This document shows positions 55,349 to 63,393 of a stretch of DNA of 64,000 nt, piece by piece; position 1 is the first letter of the stretch; each line of letters starts with the position of its first letter. Origin of the DNA: Caulobacter sp. 602-2 (GTDB lineage: Bacteria > Pseudomonadota > Alphaproteobacteria > Caulobacterales > Caulobacteraceae); assembly GCF_011043625.1 (NCBI RefSeq), contig NZ_JAAKGT010000001.1:372001-436000 (forward strand). The letters are read 5' to 3'. Under the pieces are notes generated by a model. The model searched no databases. It was given only the letters and a program-made list of their open reading frames with translations, and was not told the origin of the DNA. The translations under genes were made by a program, and so were the position numbers.

Positions 55349-57949
55349 ATGTCCAAGCCGTTCGCCGCCAGCCGCCGCCTGATCGCCGGCCTGCTCGCCA
55401 CCAGCGCCCTGTCGGCGCCGCTGCTCGCCCACGCCGCCGAGGACGAGGCGCCCAACGCGGTCGAGGAAGTGATCGTCACCGGCCAGCGCGAGGCCCAGCG
55501 CGCCGCCATCGCCGTCAAGCGCGACGCCTTCGTGGTGTCCGACGTGGTCTCGGCCGACGACATCGGCAAGCTGCCCGACCACAACACCGCCGCCGCCCTG
55601 CGCCGCATTCCCGGCATCTCGGTGATGGAAGACCAGGGCGAGCCGCGCTTCCCGGTCATCCGCGGCCTGCGCTCGACCTACAACCGCACCACCATCGACG
55701 GCGCCCTGGTGGCCTCGGTCGACGAGAGCGGCCGCACCGTGCCGATGGACATCGTGCCCTCGGTGATGGCCGGTCGCCTGGAAGTCATCAAGACCGTGAC
55801 GCCCGAGAACGACGGCAACGCCATCGGCGGGGCCATCGACGTCACCACCCGCAGCGCCTTCGACGCCGGCCGGCCGTTCTTCAACGGCATGGCCTCCTAC
55901 GGTTCGTACGAGCGCCACGGCGACGTGCGCAACGACAAGCCGTCCTATCGCCTGGCCTTCGCCGCCGGCCGCACCTTCGGCGCCGAAGACCAGTGGGGCG
56001 TGGTCATCGGCGCCTCGCACGAGCAGCTCGACTACGACATCCCGCAGGTCGAGGCCGCCGATCCCAGCGTGCGCGAGTACACCGCCGCTGGCGCGCCGGT
56101 GTTGTCGGGCGCGGCCAACGGCAACGGCATCCAGGTGCCGACCCAGGTGCGCCTGTTCTGGTACAACAACACCAAGCAGCGCAGCGGCGTGAACGGCAAG
56201 GTCGAGTACTGCCCGAGCGACGACTTCCGCTGGGAGGCCTCGGCCCTGTTCTCGCGCATGGAGGACGACGAGGAGCGCATCGAGTATCGCATCGAGCCGC
56301 TGGGCAACGTCGCAAACCAGACCCAGACCAGCGGCAGCTTCGCCCGCGGCCGCGGCATCATCCAGCTGAACCAGCCGATCACCAAGCGCGAGATCGGCAT
56401 GGCCCGCACCGGCTTCGACTGGAACCTCGCCCCGCAATGGAAGCTCGACGGCGACCTCGTCTACTCGCAGGCCGGCCTCGAGGTGCCCAACCACTCGGTC
56501 GAGTTCCGCACCGTCGACGCCCAGGGCGCCAACTACGGCTTCACCTACGACACCGCCAACCCGCTGTTCCCGATCTTCACCCCGGTGAACGAGGCGGCGA
56601 TGCGCAACCCGGTCAACTACGTGCTGCAGCAGCACCGCGACGCCCTGACCAAGACCGACGAGAAGACCAGCCAGGCCCGCTTCAACCTGGCCTTCGACGA
56701 CGACGGCGCCTGGAAGGCCAAGGCCGGCGGCCTGCTGCGCTCGACCAAGCGCGACTTCACCAGCAGCCAGATCAACTACCGCGCCGGCACGGGCTTCACC
56801 TATACGCTGGACGAGGTCGACGTCGCCGGTCCCGACCAGCTGATCGCCGGCCGCTACCGCCTGACCCCGCGCATCGGCGCCGCCGAGGCGATGGCCTTCT
56901 TCAAGGCCAACCGCGATCGCTTCACGACCACCACGGCCGCCCCGACCGGCAACTACGAGGTCGAGGAGGACATCTACGCCGGCTACGCCCAGGCCAGCTA
57001 CGCGTTCGGCGACGTCACCGTGCTGGGCGGCCTGCGCTACGAGCACACCAAGGTCTCGTCCGACGCCATCCGCAACACCGGCGGCGTGCTGACCCCGACC
57101 AGCAACGACGGCGCCTACGACAACTGGCTGCCCAGCCTGCATCTGCAGTGGAAGCCCGCCGACAAGCTGATCGTCCGCGCCGCCTGGACCAACACCATCG
57201 GCCGCCCCGACTACGGCTCGCTGGCCGCGACCGAGACCCTGAACTTCGACGGCAGCCAGCCGACCCTGTCGCGCGGCAATCCCGGCCTCAAGGCGCGCGA
57301 GAGCGAGGGCCTGGACCTGTCGGTCGAGTACTATCCGACCGACGGCATGATCTCGCTGGCGGTGTTCAGCAAGGACATCAAGAACGAGATCTTCACGCTC
57401 AGCTCGACCGAAACCCTCGACGTCGGCCGCGGTCCCGAGACGGTGCTGGTTTCGACGCCGCGCAACGCCGAGACCGCCAAGATCAAGGGCGTCGAGTTCG
57501 CCGTGCAGCAGGCCTTCACCTTCCTGCCCGCGCCGTTCGACGGCTTCGGCTTCAACGGCAACGTCACCTGGCTGGACACCGAGTTCACGTTCCTGACCTC
57601 GGCCGGCCCGCGCGTGACGGGCCTGTTCCAGCAGCCCGAGATCACCACCAACGAGTCGATCTACTACCAGCGCGGTCCGTTCGAGGCCCGGATCTCGCAC
57701 AACTACATCGGCGGCCAGCTGGAGACGATCAACGACGCCAACCCCAACTCCGACCAGTACTGGAAGGGCCGTCACGTGTTCGACGCCAGCCTGTCTTGGC
57801 GCTTCGCCAACCACTACACCGTGTTCGTCGAGGGCCAGAACCTCTCCAACACCGGCCGCCAGGAAGTGACCGGCCCGGGCCGCGGCTACCTGCAGGAATG
57901 GGCCAACTACGGCCGCACCTACTGGGTCGGCGCGGCGGTAAGCTTCTAG
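55349..57949 (+). CDS. TonB-dependent receptor, no STN domain
   Basis: An 866-residue receptor: signal peptide about 1-30, TonB box EEVIVTGQR (39-47), plug (RIPGISVMEDQGEPRFPVIRG, ENDGNAIGGAIDV) and barrel ending YWVGAAVSF. The plug without DGDALGG-type signalling regions and the absence of an STN domain make it a transport-only receptor. Codon choice is strongly C-ending through the whole gene. The gene is followed by a propeller-like secreted protein 22 bp later, so a shared operon is likely. Ligand unknown. Confidence 0.92.
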   Translation: MSKPFAASRRLIAGLLATSALSAPLLAHAAEDEAPNAVEEVIVTGQREAQRAAIAVKRDAFVVSDVVSADDIGKLPDHNTAAALRRIPGISVMEDQGEPRFPVIRGLRSTYNRTTIDGALVASVDESGRTVPMDIVPSVMAGRLEVIKTVTPENDGNAIGGAIDVTTRSAFDAGRPFFNGMASYGSYERHGDVRNDKPSYRLAFAAGRTFGAEDQWGVVIGASHEQLDYDIPQVEAADPSVREYTAAGAPVLSGAANGNGIQVPTQVRLFWYNNTKQRSGVNGKVEYCPSDDFRWEASALFSRMEDDEERIEYRIEPLGNVANQTQTSGSFARGRGIIQLNQPITKREIGMARTGFDWNLAPQWKLDGDLVYSQAGLEVPNHSVEFRTVDAQGANYGFTYDTANPLFPIFTPVNEAAMRNPVNYVLQQHRDALTKTDEKTSQARFNLAFDDDGAWKAKAGGLLRSTKRDFTSSQINYRAGTGFTYTLDEVDVAGPDQLIAGRYRLTPRIGAAEAMAFFKANRDRFTTTTAAPTGNYEVEEDIYAGYAQASYAFGDVTVLGGLRYEHTKVSSDAIRNTGGVLTPTSNDGAYDNWLPSLHLQWKPADKLIVRAAWTNTIGRPDYGSLAATETLNFDGSQPTLSRGNPGLKARESEGLDLSVEYYPTDGMISLAVFSKDIKNEIFTLSSTETLDVGRGPETVLVSTPRNAETAKIKGVEFAVQQAFTFLPAPFDGFGFNGNVTWLDTEFTFLTSAGPRVTGLFQQPEITTNESIYYQRGPFEARISHNYIGGQLETINDANPNSDQYWKGRHVFDASLSWRFANHYTVFVEGQNLSNTGRQEVTGPGRGYLQEWANYGRTYWVGAAVSF

Positions 57950-57971
57950 GATAGGGGCGAGGAGAGCGATC

Positions 57972-58778
57972 ATGATCCTGGAACTCATCGCGGCCCTGTC
58001 GCTGCAGGCCGAGGTTCCCGCCGCCTCGGCAGCCGCCGCACCCGCCCGCAAGGCCGAGACCGTTCGACGCTACGACGCGGGCGCGTCTCAAGGCGCAGCC
58101 GCCGGCCCAGGCGACGTCTACGCCGTCAGCAACTGGCGCATCGTCCGCTTCGACAAGAAGACCGGCGAGAAGCGCGCCGAGTGGACCGGCGACAAGGCCC
58201 GCTTTCCGCACATCAACTCGTGCGCGGTGATCGCCAGGGAGCTGGTCTGCGCCAGCTCCAACTTCCCTGCCGTGCCGCAGGTCAGCACGGTCGAGATCTT
58301 CGATCCCATGACCCTGGCCCACAAGCGCAGCATTTCGCTGGGCCTGGGCACGGGGTCGATCACTTGGGTCGACCGCCACGACGGCGCCTGGTGGGCGATG
58401 TTCGCCAACTACGACGCCAAGGGCGGCGAGCCGCCGCGCGACCACCGCCACACCACGCTGGTGAAGTTCGACGACCAGTGGCGTCGCCTCGAAGCCTGGG
58501 CGCTGCCGGCCAGCGTGCTGGAGCGCATCAAGCCGATGAGCATCTCCGGTGGCGGCTGGGGCCCCGACGGCCGGCTCTATCTCAGCGGCCACGACCTGCC
58601 CGAGCTCTACGTCATGCAACTGCCGATGGGCGGCGGGGTGCTCGACCATCTCGACACCATCGCCATGGAGGCCGAGGGCCAGGCGATCGATTGGGACGAA
58701 AGCGATAAGGGCATGCTCTACGGCATCACCCGCCGCAGCCGCGAGGTCCTGGCGATGCGGGTTCCGCTGGCGAAGTAG
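57972..58778 (+). CDS. Secreted beta-propeller-like protein of unknown function
   Basis: A 268-residue protein whose first 30 residues are an Ala-rich leader, then repeated Trp/Asp beta-blade patterns (VSNWRIVRFDKKTGEKR, VEIFDPMTLAHKRSI, TTLVKFDDQWRRLEAWALP, GGGWGPDGRLYLSGHD). These look like a five- or six-bladed propeller such as SMP-30 or esterase-like proteins, but no catalytic signature is clear. It probably works with the receptor 22 bp upstream in the periplasm, perhaps in processing or binding of the imported compound. Confidence 0.6.
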   Translation: MILELIAALSLQAEVPAASAAAAPARKAETVRRYDAGASQGAAAGPGDVYAVSNWRIVRFDKKTGEKRAEWTGDKARFPHINSCAVIARELVCASSNFPAVPQVSTVEIFDPMTLAHKRSISLGLGTGSITWVDRHDGAWWAMFANYDAKGGEPPRDHRHTTLVKFDDQWRRLEAWALPASVLERIKPMSISGGGWGPDGRLYLSGHDLPELYVMQLPMGGGVLDHLDTIAMEAEGQAIDWDESDKGMLYGITRRSREVLAMRVPLAK

Positions 58779-58816
58779 TTTCTGCGACCAATTCTCATCT
58801 ATGAACACCTAAGGGG

Positions 58817-58839
58817 GCCCGACGCCTTGCGAGTCGGGG
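58817..58839 (+). terminator. Candidate hairpin after propeller gene
   Basis: GCCCGAC pairs with GTCGGGG (one mismatch or wobble at the outer end) over a 9-base loop. It lies 39 bp past the stop at 58778. It may end the receptor operon. Confidence 0.35.
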
Positions 58840-58891
58840 TCCTGGCGTTTCATCATCGGGGTCAATCGCTTCCCAGCGCAGGACCCAGCCA

Positions 58892-59668
58892 GTGACCGAC
58901 CAGGATTCCAAGCAGCGTTCAGGCATCCAGTCGGTCGGCATTGGCCTGCGGGTGCTGGACGTGCTGGCGACCCTCGACGGCCCGGCCGCCCTGGGCGTGA
59001 TCGCCCAGGCCTCGGACCTGTCGGCCTCGCAGGCCCACCGCTATCTGGCCAGCCTGGTCGCCTCGGGCATGGCCAAGCAGGATCCGGCCACCGGCCGCTA
59101 CGATCTGGGCCCGGGCGCCCTGCGCCTGGGTCTGGGCGCCCTGGCGCGGGTCGACGCCTTCCGCGAGGCCGACGAGGCCATCACGGCCTTTTCGCGCGAG
59201 ACCGGCCGCACGGTGCAGATCGCGGCCCTCGGTCCCAGCGGCCCGATCGTCGTACGCTGGGCCATGGGGTCGCCCCCGGTCGCCACCTCGCTGATGGTCG
59301 GCTCGTCGCTGCCGCTGCTGCGCTCGGCTACCGGCCACGTGTTCCTGGCCTTCCGGCCCGACAGCCACACCCGCCACATGGTGGAGCGCGAGACGCAGGC
59401 CGAGCGCGGCCTGGCGCCCGTCGACGTCGAGGCCCTGCGTCAGCGGGTGCGCAAGACCGGCTATTCGGCCATCAGCGGCTCGCTGATCCCGGGCCTGCGC
59501 GCCACGGCCCTGCCGATCTTCGACCTGCAGGGCGAGGCCGTGGTCACCGCCACGGTCCTGGCTACCGACGCCTTCGTGCCCGACCGCGACGATGAGGTCC
59601 GCCAGGCCCTGGCTGCTGTCTGCGACCAGGTTACGACCACCATTGGCGGCCGTCGCCCGGTGGTTTGA
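58892..59668 (+). CDS. IclR-family transcriptional regulator
   Basis: A 258-residue regulator from GTG 58892. The N-terminal winged helix (GLRVLDVLATLDGPAALGVIAQ, LSASQAHRYLASLVASGMA) is followed by an IclR effector domain (TGRTVQIAALGPSGPIVVRW, RSATGHVFLAF, ETQAERGLAPVDVEALRQRV). IclR proteins commonly control aromatic-acid catabolism. The dioxygenase operon begins 1.6 kb downstream and has a perfect IclR-type palindrome in its promoter region. Confidence 0.9.
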   Translation: MTDQDSKQRSGIQSVGIGLRVLDVLATLDGPAALGVIAQASDLSASQAHRYLASLVASGMAKQDPATGRYDLGPGALRLGLGALARVDAFREADEAITAFSRETGRTVQIAALGPSGPIVVRWAMGSPPVATSLMVGSSLPLLRSATGHVFLAFRPDSHTRHMVERETQAERGLAPVDVEALRQRVRKTGYSAISGSLIPGLRATALPIFDLQGEAVVTATVLATDAFVPDRDDEVRQALAAVCDQVTTTIGGRRPVV

Positions 59669-59707
59669 GCGGGCTTTCACCGCTCACCTGGCGTTGAAAG
59701 GAAACGT

Positions 59708-59818
59708 GTCATCCCGGCCGTAGGAGCGCGATAGCGGTCCGTAGAGCCGGGACCTCCCACGTTCGACGGATCAACCGTGGGAGATCCCGGCGCTCCGCTT
59801 CGCTACGGCCGGGATGAC
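59708..59818. repeat. Large nested inverted repeat A
   Basis: The outer arms GTCATCCCGGCCGTAG (59708 on) and CTACGGCCGGGATGAC (ending 59818) are complementary. An inner pair, GGGACCTCCCACG with CGTGGGAGATCCC, adds a second helix with one mismatch. As RNA this would form a long hairpin between the convergent genes. Confidence 0.8.
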
Positions 59819-59887
59819 AGCCCAATTGGCTATGGAAGCCGAAAGCCTGCAGACTTCTCGTTACTGGAGTGCGGGCCCCAATCCGAG

Positions 59888-59990
59888 TTTCCCCGCGAAG
59901 GCGGGGACCCAAGCCGAGTCCGCGGGGGTCGCTATGGCCCTGCGGTATCCCCGAGGCGGCTTGGATCCCCGCCCTCGCGAGGATCGGGAA
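59888..59990. repeat. Large inverted repeat B
   Basis: The left arm (TTCCCCGCGAAGGCGGGGAC then CCAAGCCG, 59889-59916) and the right arm (CGGCTTGGATCCCCGCC and on to GGGAA, 59957-59990) are complementary over about 28-34 bases with small bulges. It is the familiar CCCCGCGAAGGCGGGG-type intergenic palindrome. Confidence 0.75.
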
Positions 59991-60005
59991 GCGCGTTAGG
60001 CGACC

Positions 60006-61196
60006 TCAGGCCGCGGCCTTGCGCAGGTCCGTTCCCGGATCTCCCGCCAGGTCCGCCTTCAGCGGCTTGCCGATCAGCCGGCGGGCCGAGGCGAAGTCGC
60101 GGGGCTGGTCGAGGCACGCGGCGCCCACCAGGATCCCGTCGCGCAGGTAGAGCCGCACGGCCTCGCCGCGCGCCACCACCGTGTCGCCGGTGGCCGGATC
60201 GCCCAGGATCTGCAGGTTGTGGCCGCACTGGGCGGTCCAGAACCACGGGGCGGGTTCCGCCTCGGCCGGCTGGCCCAGGATCGCCAGCGCCGCCGCGCGG
60301 GCCGAGCTCTGGGCGTGGGCCCAGGTCTCCATCCGCTGCGGCGCGGCCGCGTCGCCGAACCGGCGCAGGGCGAGATCGCCGATGGCGTAGACGTTTGCAT
60401 CGCCGATCGAGCGATAGCGCTCGTCGACCAGCACGCCGGCGCCCACCGGCAGGCCGGCGGCCTCGGCCAGGCCCGCGCGCGGCACGATGCCGATGCCCAC
60501 GACCACGAGATCGGCCTCCAGAGACGAGCCGTCGTCGAGTCGCAGGGCCAGCGTCTCGTTCGCCGGTTCGATGGCGGCCACCGAACGGCCGAGGCGAATC
60601 TCCACCCCGACCCGGGCATGGGCGGCCGCCAGCCAGTCGGCGGCGTCGCCCGGCACGTTGCGGCCCAGGAGGCGCTGGCCGGCCTCGATGACGATGGCGG
60701 TGAGGCCCAGCTCCTGCAGGGTCGAGGCCGTCTCCAGCCCGATCACCCCGCCGCCGATCACCACGGCGCGGCCGCCGGGCCTGGCCGCCGCCGCGATGGC
60801 CTTGGCGTCGCCTGTCGTGCGCAGCGGAAAGATCTTCGGATGGGCCGGGAAGGGCAGCTGCCGGGGCGCGCCGCCGGTGGCCAGGATCAACTGGTCGTAG
60901 GGCAGGGCGCCGCCGTCGCAGAGCGTGACGGTGCGGGTGTCGCGGTCGATCGCGGTGGCCGCGACTCCTAGCCGCAGGTCGACGCCAAGCTCGCTCCAGC
61001 GGGATTCCTCGGCGAGGTAAACGGGGGCGGCGTCCTTGCCCAACAGGTACTCCTTGGACAGGCTGGGCCGCTCGTACGGGTGCTCGGCCTCCTCGCCGAC
61101 CAGCGTGATCGATCCCGAAAAACCCAATTCCCTCAAGGTGATGGCGGCCGCGCCGCCGGCATGGCCGGCGCCGACTACGACGATGCGTTGTTCCAT
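60006..61196 (-). CDS. FAD-dependent ferredoxin reductase of a ring-hydroxylating oxygenase
   Basis: About 396 residues from the ATG ending at 61196, with AGGAAG upstream; the frame from 61283 is a longer false start. FAD-binding GAGHAGG at about 9-15, PYERPSLSKEYL, second dinucleotide motif VIGGGVIGLETA, and the FAD/NAD closing motif VYAIGDLALR. It passes electrons from NADH to the Rieske ferredoxin encoded at 63049. It is divergent from the dioxygenase genes and faces a shared regulatory region. Confidence 0.9.
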   Translation of the reverse strand: MEQRIVVVGAGHAGGAAAITLRELGFSGSITLVGEEAEHPYERPSLSKEYLLGKDAAPVYLAEESRWSELGVDLRLGVAATAIDRDTRTVTLCDGGALPYDQLILATGGAPRQLPFPAHPKIFPLRTTGDAKAIAAAARPGGRAVVIGGGVIGLETASTLQELGLTAIVIEAGQRLLGRNVPGDAADWLAAAHARVGVEIRLGRSVAAIEPANETLALRLDDGSSLEADLVVVGIGIVPRAGLAEAAGLPVGAGVLVDERYRSIGDANVYAIGDLALRRFGDAAAPQRMETWAHAQSSARAAALAILGQPAEAEPAPWFWTAQCGHNLQILGDPATGDTVVARGEAVRLYLRDGILVGAACLDQPRDFASARRLIGKPLKADLAGDPGTDLRKAAA

Positions 61197-61216
61197 GGCG
61201 TGTGCTTCCTCTCGCG

Positions 61217-61231
61217 TTGCATAATATGCAA
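61217..61231. promoter_or_regulatory. Candidate IclR operator between divergent catabolic genes
   Basis: A perfect 15-bp palindrome TTGCATA-A-TATGCAA lies 20 bp before the reductase ATG and about 90 bp before the dioxygenase ATG. A second partial TGCA-AT-GCAT follows directly. IclR-type regulators bind short AT-rich palindromes; the local IclR gene (58892) is the natural partner. Confidence 0.55.
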
Positions 61232-61319
61232 TGCATTTGACATGGATCAAAACCCACGACAGGGTGAGGGTCAATGGCGACATGAGATCGCCGGTTCGAT
61301 CACCGTCTGGGAGCTGCCC

Positions 61320-62561
61320 ATGACCATCCCCGTTCGTCCCCCGGAAGGCCGCCTGTGGCCCGCCGATGCGGACGCCGCCGTCCCGTACTGGGTCTATTCA
61401 GACCCCGAGGTCTACGCCGAGGAGCTGCGCAAGATCTGGTACGGCCCGCACTGGCTGTACGTCGGCCTCGAGTGCGAAATCCCCAATGTCGGCGACTGGA
61501 AGACCGCCACCCTCGGCGAGCGTCCGGTCGTCATGGTGCGCAGCGCCGAGAACGAGATCTCGGTCGTCGAGAACCGCTGCGCCCACAAGGGCGTGAAGTT
61601 CTGCCAGGCGCGCTTTGGCCACTCGCAGGAGCTGATCTGCCCGTATCACCAGTGGTCGTACGCGCTGAACGGCGACCTGCAGGGCGTGCCGTTCCGCCGG
61701 GGCGTCAAGCGCCAGGGCGGCATGCCGGCCGACTTCGATCTTGCGCAGAACGGCCTGACCAAGCTGCGCGTCGAGGAAGTCCACGGCGTCGTCTGGGCCA
61801 CCTTCTCCGAAGAGACCCCCGCCTTCCGCGAGTATCTCGGCGAGAAGTTCTGGAAGCACTACACGCGCGTCTATGACGGCCGGAAGCTGGAAGTGCTGGG
61901 CTACAACCGCCAGCACATTCCGGCCAACTGGAAGCAGATGCAGGAGAACATCAAGGACCCGTACCACGCGGGCCTGTTGCACGTGTTCTTCGCCACCTTC
62001 GGCCTGTTCCGCGCCGACCAGAAGTCGGCCGTCGACATCGACGAGGAGGGCCGCCACGGCATCCTGATCTCCCGCAAGGGCGAGCAGGAAAAGACCGAGG
62101 CCATGGCCGACATCCGCAACTTCCAGGGCGACCTGGTGCTTGAGGATCCCCGCGTCATGGACGTGGTGCAGGAGTTCCCGGGCGAAGAGACCGTGGGGAT
62201 GATCACCATCTTCCCCAGCGTGATCCTGCAGCAGCAGGTCAATTCGCTGACCACGCGCCAGATCGTGCCCAAGGGTCCGGGCGGCTTCGACTTCCACTGG
62301 ACCCACTGGTGCTACGCCGACGACACGCCGGAGATGCGCCTGCGCCGCACGCGCCAGGCCAACCTCTTCGGTCCGGCCGGCTTCGTCTCGGCCGACGACG
62401 GCGAGGTGCTGGAGATGACCCAGCAGGGCGCCACCCCGTCTCCCGACGCGCACATGATCCTGCAGATGGGCGGACGGGCCATCGAGAGCACCGACCACCA
62501 GGTCACCGAAACGGCCGTGCGCGGCATGTACCGCTACTGGCGAAAGGTGATGGGCCTGTGA
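61320..62561 (+). CDS. Rieske ring-hydroxylating dioxygenase alpha subunit, salicylate 5-hydroxylase-like
   Basis: About 413 residues from ATG 61320 (GGGAG upstream); the open frame extends 240 bp upstream over the reductase start and is rejected. Rieske centre: C87-x-H89 (CAH) and C107-x2-H110 (CPYH). Mononuclear iron: D213, H216, H221 in IKDPYHAGLLH. The N-terminal VPYWVYSDPEVYAEE resembles the NagG/AndAc group (salicylate 5-hydroxylase and anthranilate dioxygenase large subunits). Because gentisate dioxygenase lies three genes downstream, salicylate to gentisate is the best reaction guess; a substituted salicylate or anthranilate is possible. Confidence 0.88.
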   Translation: MTIPVRPPEGRLWPADADAAVPYWVYSDPEVYAEELRKIWYGPHWLYVGLECEIPNVGDWKTATLGERPVVMVRSAENEISVVENRCAHKGVKFCQARFGHSQELICPYHQWSYALNGDLQGVPFRRGVKRQGGMPADFDLAQNGLTKLRVEEVHGVVWATFSEETPAFREYLGEKFWKHYTRVYDGRKLEVLGYNRQHIPANWKQMQENIKDPYHAGLLHVFFATFGLFRADQKSAVDIDEEGRHGILISRKGEQEKTEAMADIRNFQGDLVLEDPRVMDVVQEFPGEETVGMITIFPSVILQQQVNSLTTRQIVPKGPGGFDFHWTHWCYADDTPEMRLRRTRQANLFGPAGFVSADDGEVLEMTQQGATPSPDAHMILQMGGRAIESTDHQVTETAVRGMYRYWRKVMGL

Positions 62562-63052
62562 GCACGACCCTGATCGACCGTCCGGCCGCGATCACGCGCG
62601 ATGCGATCCGCGACCTCTATGACGACTATTATGGAACCCTGGACGAGGTGCGGCTGCACGACTGGCCCGAGTTCTTCATGCAGGACTGCCTCTATCGGGT
62701 GATCCCGCGCGAGAACTTCGAGGCCGGCTACACCCTCAGCACCATGCAGGCCGAAAGCCGCGGCATGCTGAAGGACCGGGTGACGGGCCTGACCCGCACC
62801 CAGATGTACGCGCCGCGCTACTACCGTCGCTTCCCGACGGCCCCGCGCATCGTGGGAGAGGAAAACGGCGGGGTGCGCACGCGCCACAACCTGCTGCTCG
62901 TCCAGACCCTGATCGACAAGCCTTCGGAGATCGTCCTCTCGGCGGTCTGTCACGACCTGATCGTGGCCGACGAGGGCCGCCTGCGCTTTGCCGAGCGCGT
63001 AGTGGTCTTCGACTCCGAAATGCTTCCCAACAGCTTGGTGTACCCCGCATGA
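62558..63052 (+). CDS. Ring-hydroxylating dioxygenase beta subunit
   Basis: About 164 residues from GTG 62558, overlapping the alpha stop (GTGA). The fold pattern IRDLYDDYYGTLDEVRLHDWPEFFMQDCLYRV is that of NTF2-like beta subunits, and the C-terminal RVVVFDSEMLPNSLVYPA is typical of the small subunit. It forms the alpha3-beta3 hexamer with the preceding protein; it has no catalytic metal. Confidence 0.88.
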   Translation: MSTTLIDRPAAITRDAIRDLYDDYYGTLDEVRLHDWPEFFMQDCLYRVIPRENFEAGYTLSTMQAESRGMLKDRVTGLTRTQMYAPRYYRRFPTAPRIVGEENGGVRTRHNLLLVQTLIDKPSEIVLSAVCHDLIVADEGRLRFAERVVVFDSEMLPNSLVYPA

Positions 63053-63393
63053 CCGACGTCATCGACAACGCGGCGCTGACCTGGGCGCCCGCCGTTCCCC
63101 CGTCCGACCTCGAAGAGTTCGGCGTCGCCGCCGCCAATGTGGCCGGCCTGAAGGTGGCCCTCTACGCCGTCGACGGCGAATACTACGCCACCGCCGACCT
63201 CTGCACCCACGGCGCGGCCAGCCTGGCCGACGGCTTCCTCGACGGCGAGTTGATCGAGTGCCCGCTTCACCAGGGCACCTTCAACGTGAAGACCGGCGCG
63301 GCCGTCGGCGCGCCGTGCTCGGTGGCCGTGCGCACCTTCCCGGTGAAGCTGGAAGGCGGCCTGCTGCACGTCGGCCTGCCGGGAGGCGCCTGA
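63049..63393 (+). CDS. Rieske-type [2Fe-2S] ferredoxin of the dioxygenase system
   Basis: A 114-residue Rieske ferredoxin with cluster ligands C52/H54 (CTH) and C71/H74 (CPLH). It shuttles electrons from the reductase (60006) to the alpha subunit. It overlaps the beta-subunit stop by 4 bp, completing the reductase, ferredoxin and oxygenase set. Confidence 0.92.
   Translation: MTDVIDNAALTWAPAVPPSDLEEFGVAAANVAGLKVALYAVDGEYYATADLCTHGAASLADGFLDGELIECPLHQGTFNVKTGAAVGAPCSVAVRTFPVKLEGGLLHVGLPGGA

Larger units (their letters stand above)
59669..60005. other. 337-bp intergenic region dominated by inverted repeats
   Basis: The stretch between the convergent IclR and reductase genes holds two large palindromes, given separately. 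No gene is convincing. Such palindromes are typical intergenic repeats of Caulobacter-like genomes. Confidence 0.7.

Noticed and set aside
55247..58051. Antisense 934-residue open frame opposite the fourth TonB receptor
   Set aside because: Shadow of the receptor on the other strand, with a low-complexity peptide.
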